Assembly (NCBI GenBank): GCA_936911875.1
Contig: CAKZGB010000010.1
Span: 1 to 15,997, forward strand
Reading direction: 5' to 3'
Source: an uncultured Lysobacteraceae bacterium
GTDB taxonomy: Bacteria; Pseudomonadota; Gammaproteobacteria; Xanthomonadales; Xanthomonadaceae
DNA length: 15,997 bases
The first letter of the stretch is position 1. The number at the start of each line of letters is the position of its first letter. The notes below the pieces were generated by a model, which worked only from the letters and a program-made list of their open reading frames with translations, was not told the DNA's origin and did not search any database. Positions 15,956-15,997 of this stretch are shown in pieces. A program made the translations under genes and the position numbers.

Positions 15956-15997
15956 AGGGAATTAATTTCGCGTTACGTAACGCGAAATTAATTCCCT
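15956..15997. repeat. 42-bp perfect palindrome at the window end
   Basis: The 21-base arm starting AGGGAATTAATTTCGC is followed without a spacer by its exact reverse complement, with the centre (GTTAC/GTAAC) between 15976 and 15977. It lies 62 bases upstream of the zwf ATG. It could be a regulatory dyad for zwf or a divergent gene, or a fold-back at a contig end. Confidence 0.9.

Overview
The window looks like a bacterial chromosome segment from a high-GC gammaproteobacterium, plausibly of the Xanthomonadales/Lysobacterales. This is inferred from gene families and from the compact zwf-pgl-edd-glk-eda operon; no rRNA or tRNA is present to confirm it. Most genes are visibly GC-rich. Bases ~814-3473 (restriction-modification) and ~8958-10190 (gene cassettes) look acquired.

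Layout. 1-740: a small membrane protein of the DUF962/Mpo1-like family and a convergent gene of unknown function. 783-3473: a type II restriction-modification module. It has a Dcm/SsoII-like C5 methyltransferase with an N-terminal helix-turn-helix, and a large endonuclease with an MvaI/BcnI-type catalytic core. A perfect 17-bp palindrome, very like the operator known for M.SsoII, covers the methyltransferase start codon. 3529-5859: a zinc-ribbon membrane protein and acetyl-CoA synthetase (acs), both leftward. 6017-8769: a GH13 alpha-glucosidase divergent from a LacI-family regulator.

8769-10258: between the convergent lacI and eda ends lie arrays of a 7-bp repeat (consensus GGDRANT) and an integrase-less set of integron gene cassettes. 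A near-canonical attC site (10128-10187), a collapsed attC (9445-9463) and a degenerate attC (8952-8998) delimit a HigBA-type toxin-antitoxin cassette and a membrane-protein cassette. The cassettes read leftward on the minus strand. The toxin reading frame has lost its normal start.

10250-15893: a tightly coupled leftward operon, zwf-pgl-edd-glk-eda, encoding glucokinase, the glucose-6-phosphate to 6-phosphogluconate steps and the Entner-Doudoroff pathway. The alpha-glucosidase would release glucose from alpha-glucosides, and Glk plus this operon would convert it to pyruvate and glyceraldehyde-3-phosphate. Acs would activate acetate. The Eda C-terminus is shorter than usual and its stop codon lies in a 7-bp repeat unit. 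The window ends in a perfect 42-bp palindrome upstream of zwf, which may be a regulatory dyad or a contig-end artefact.
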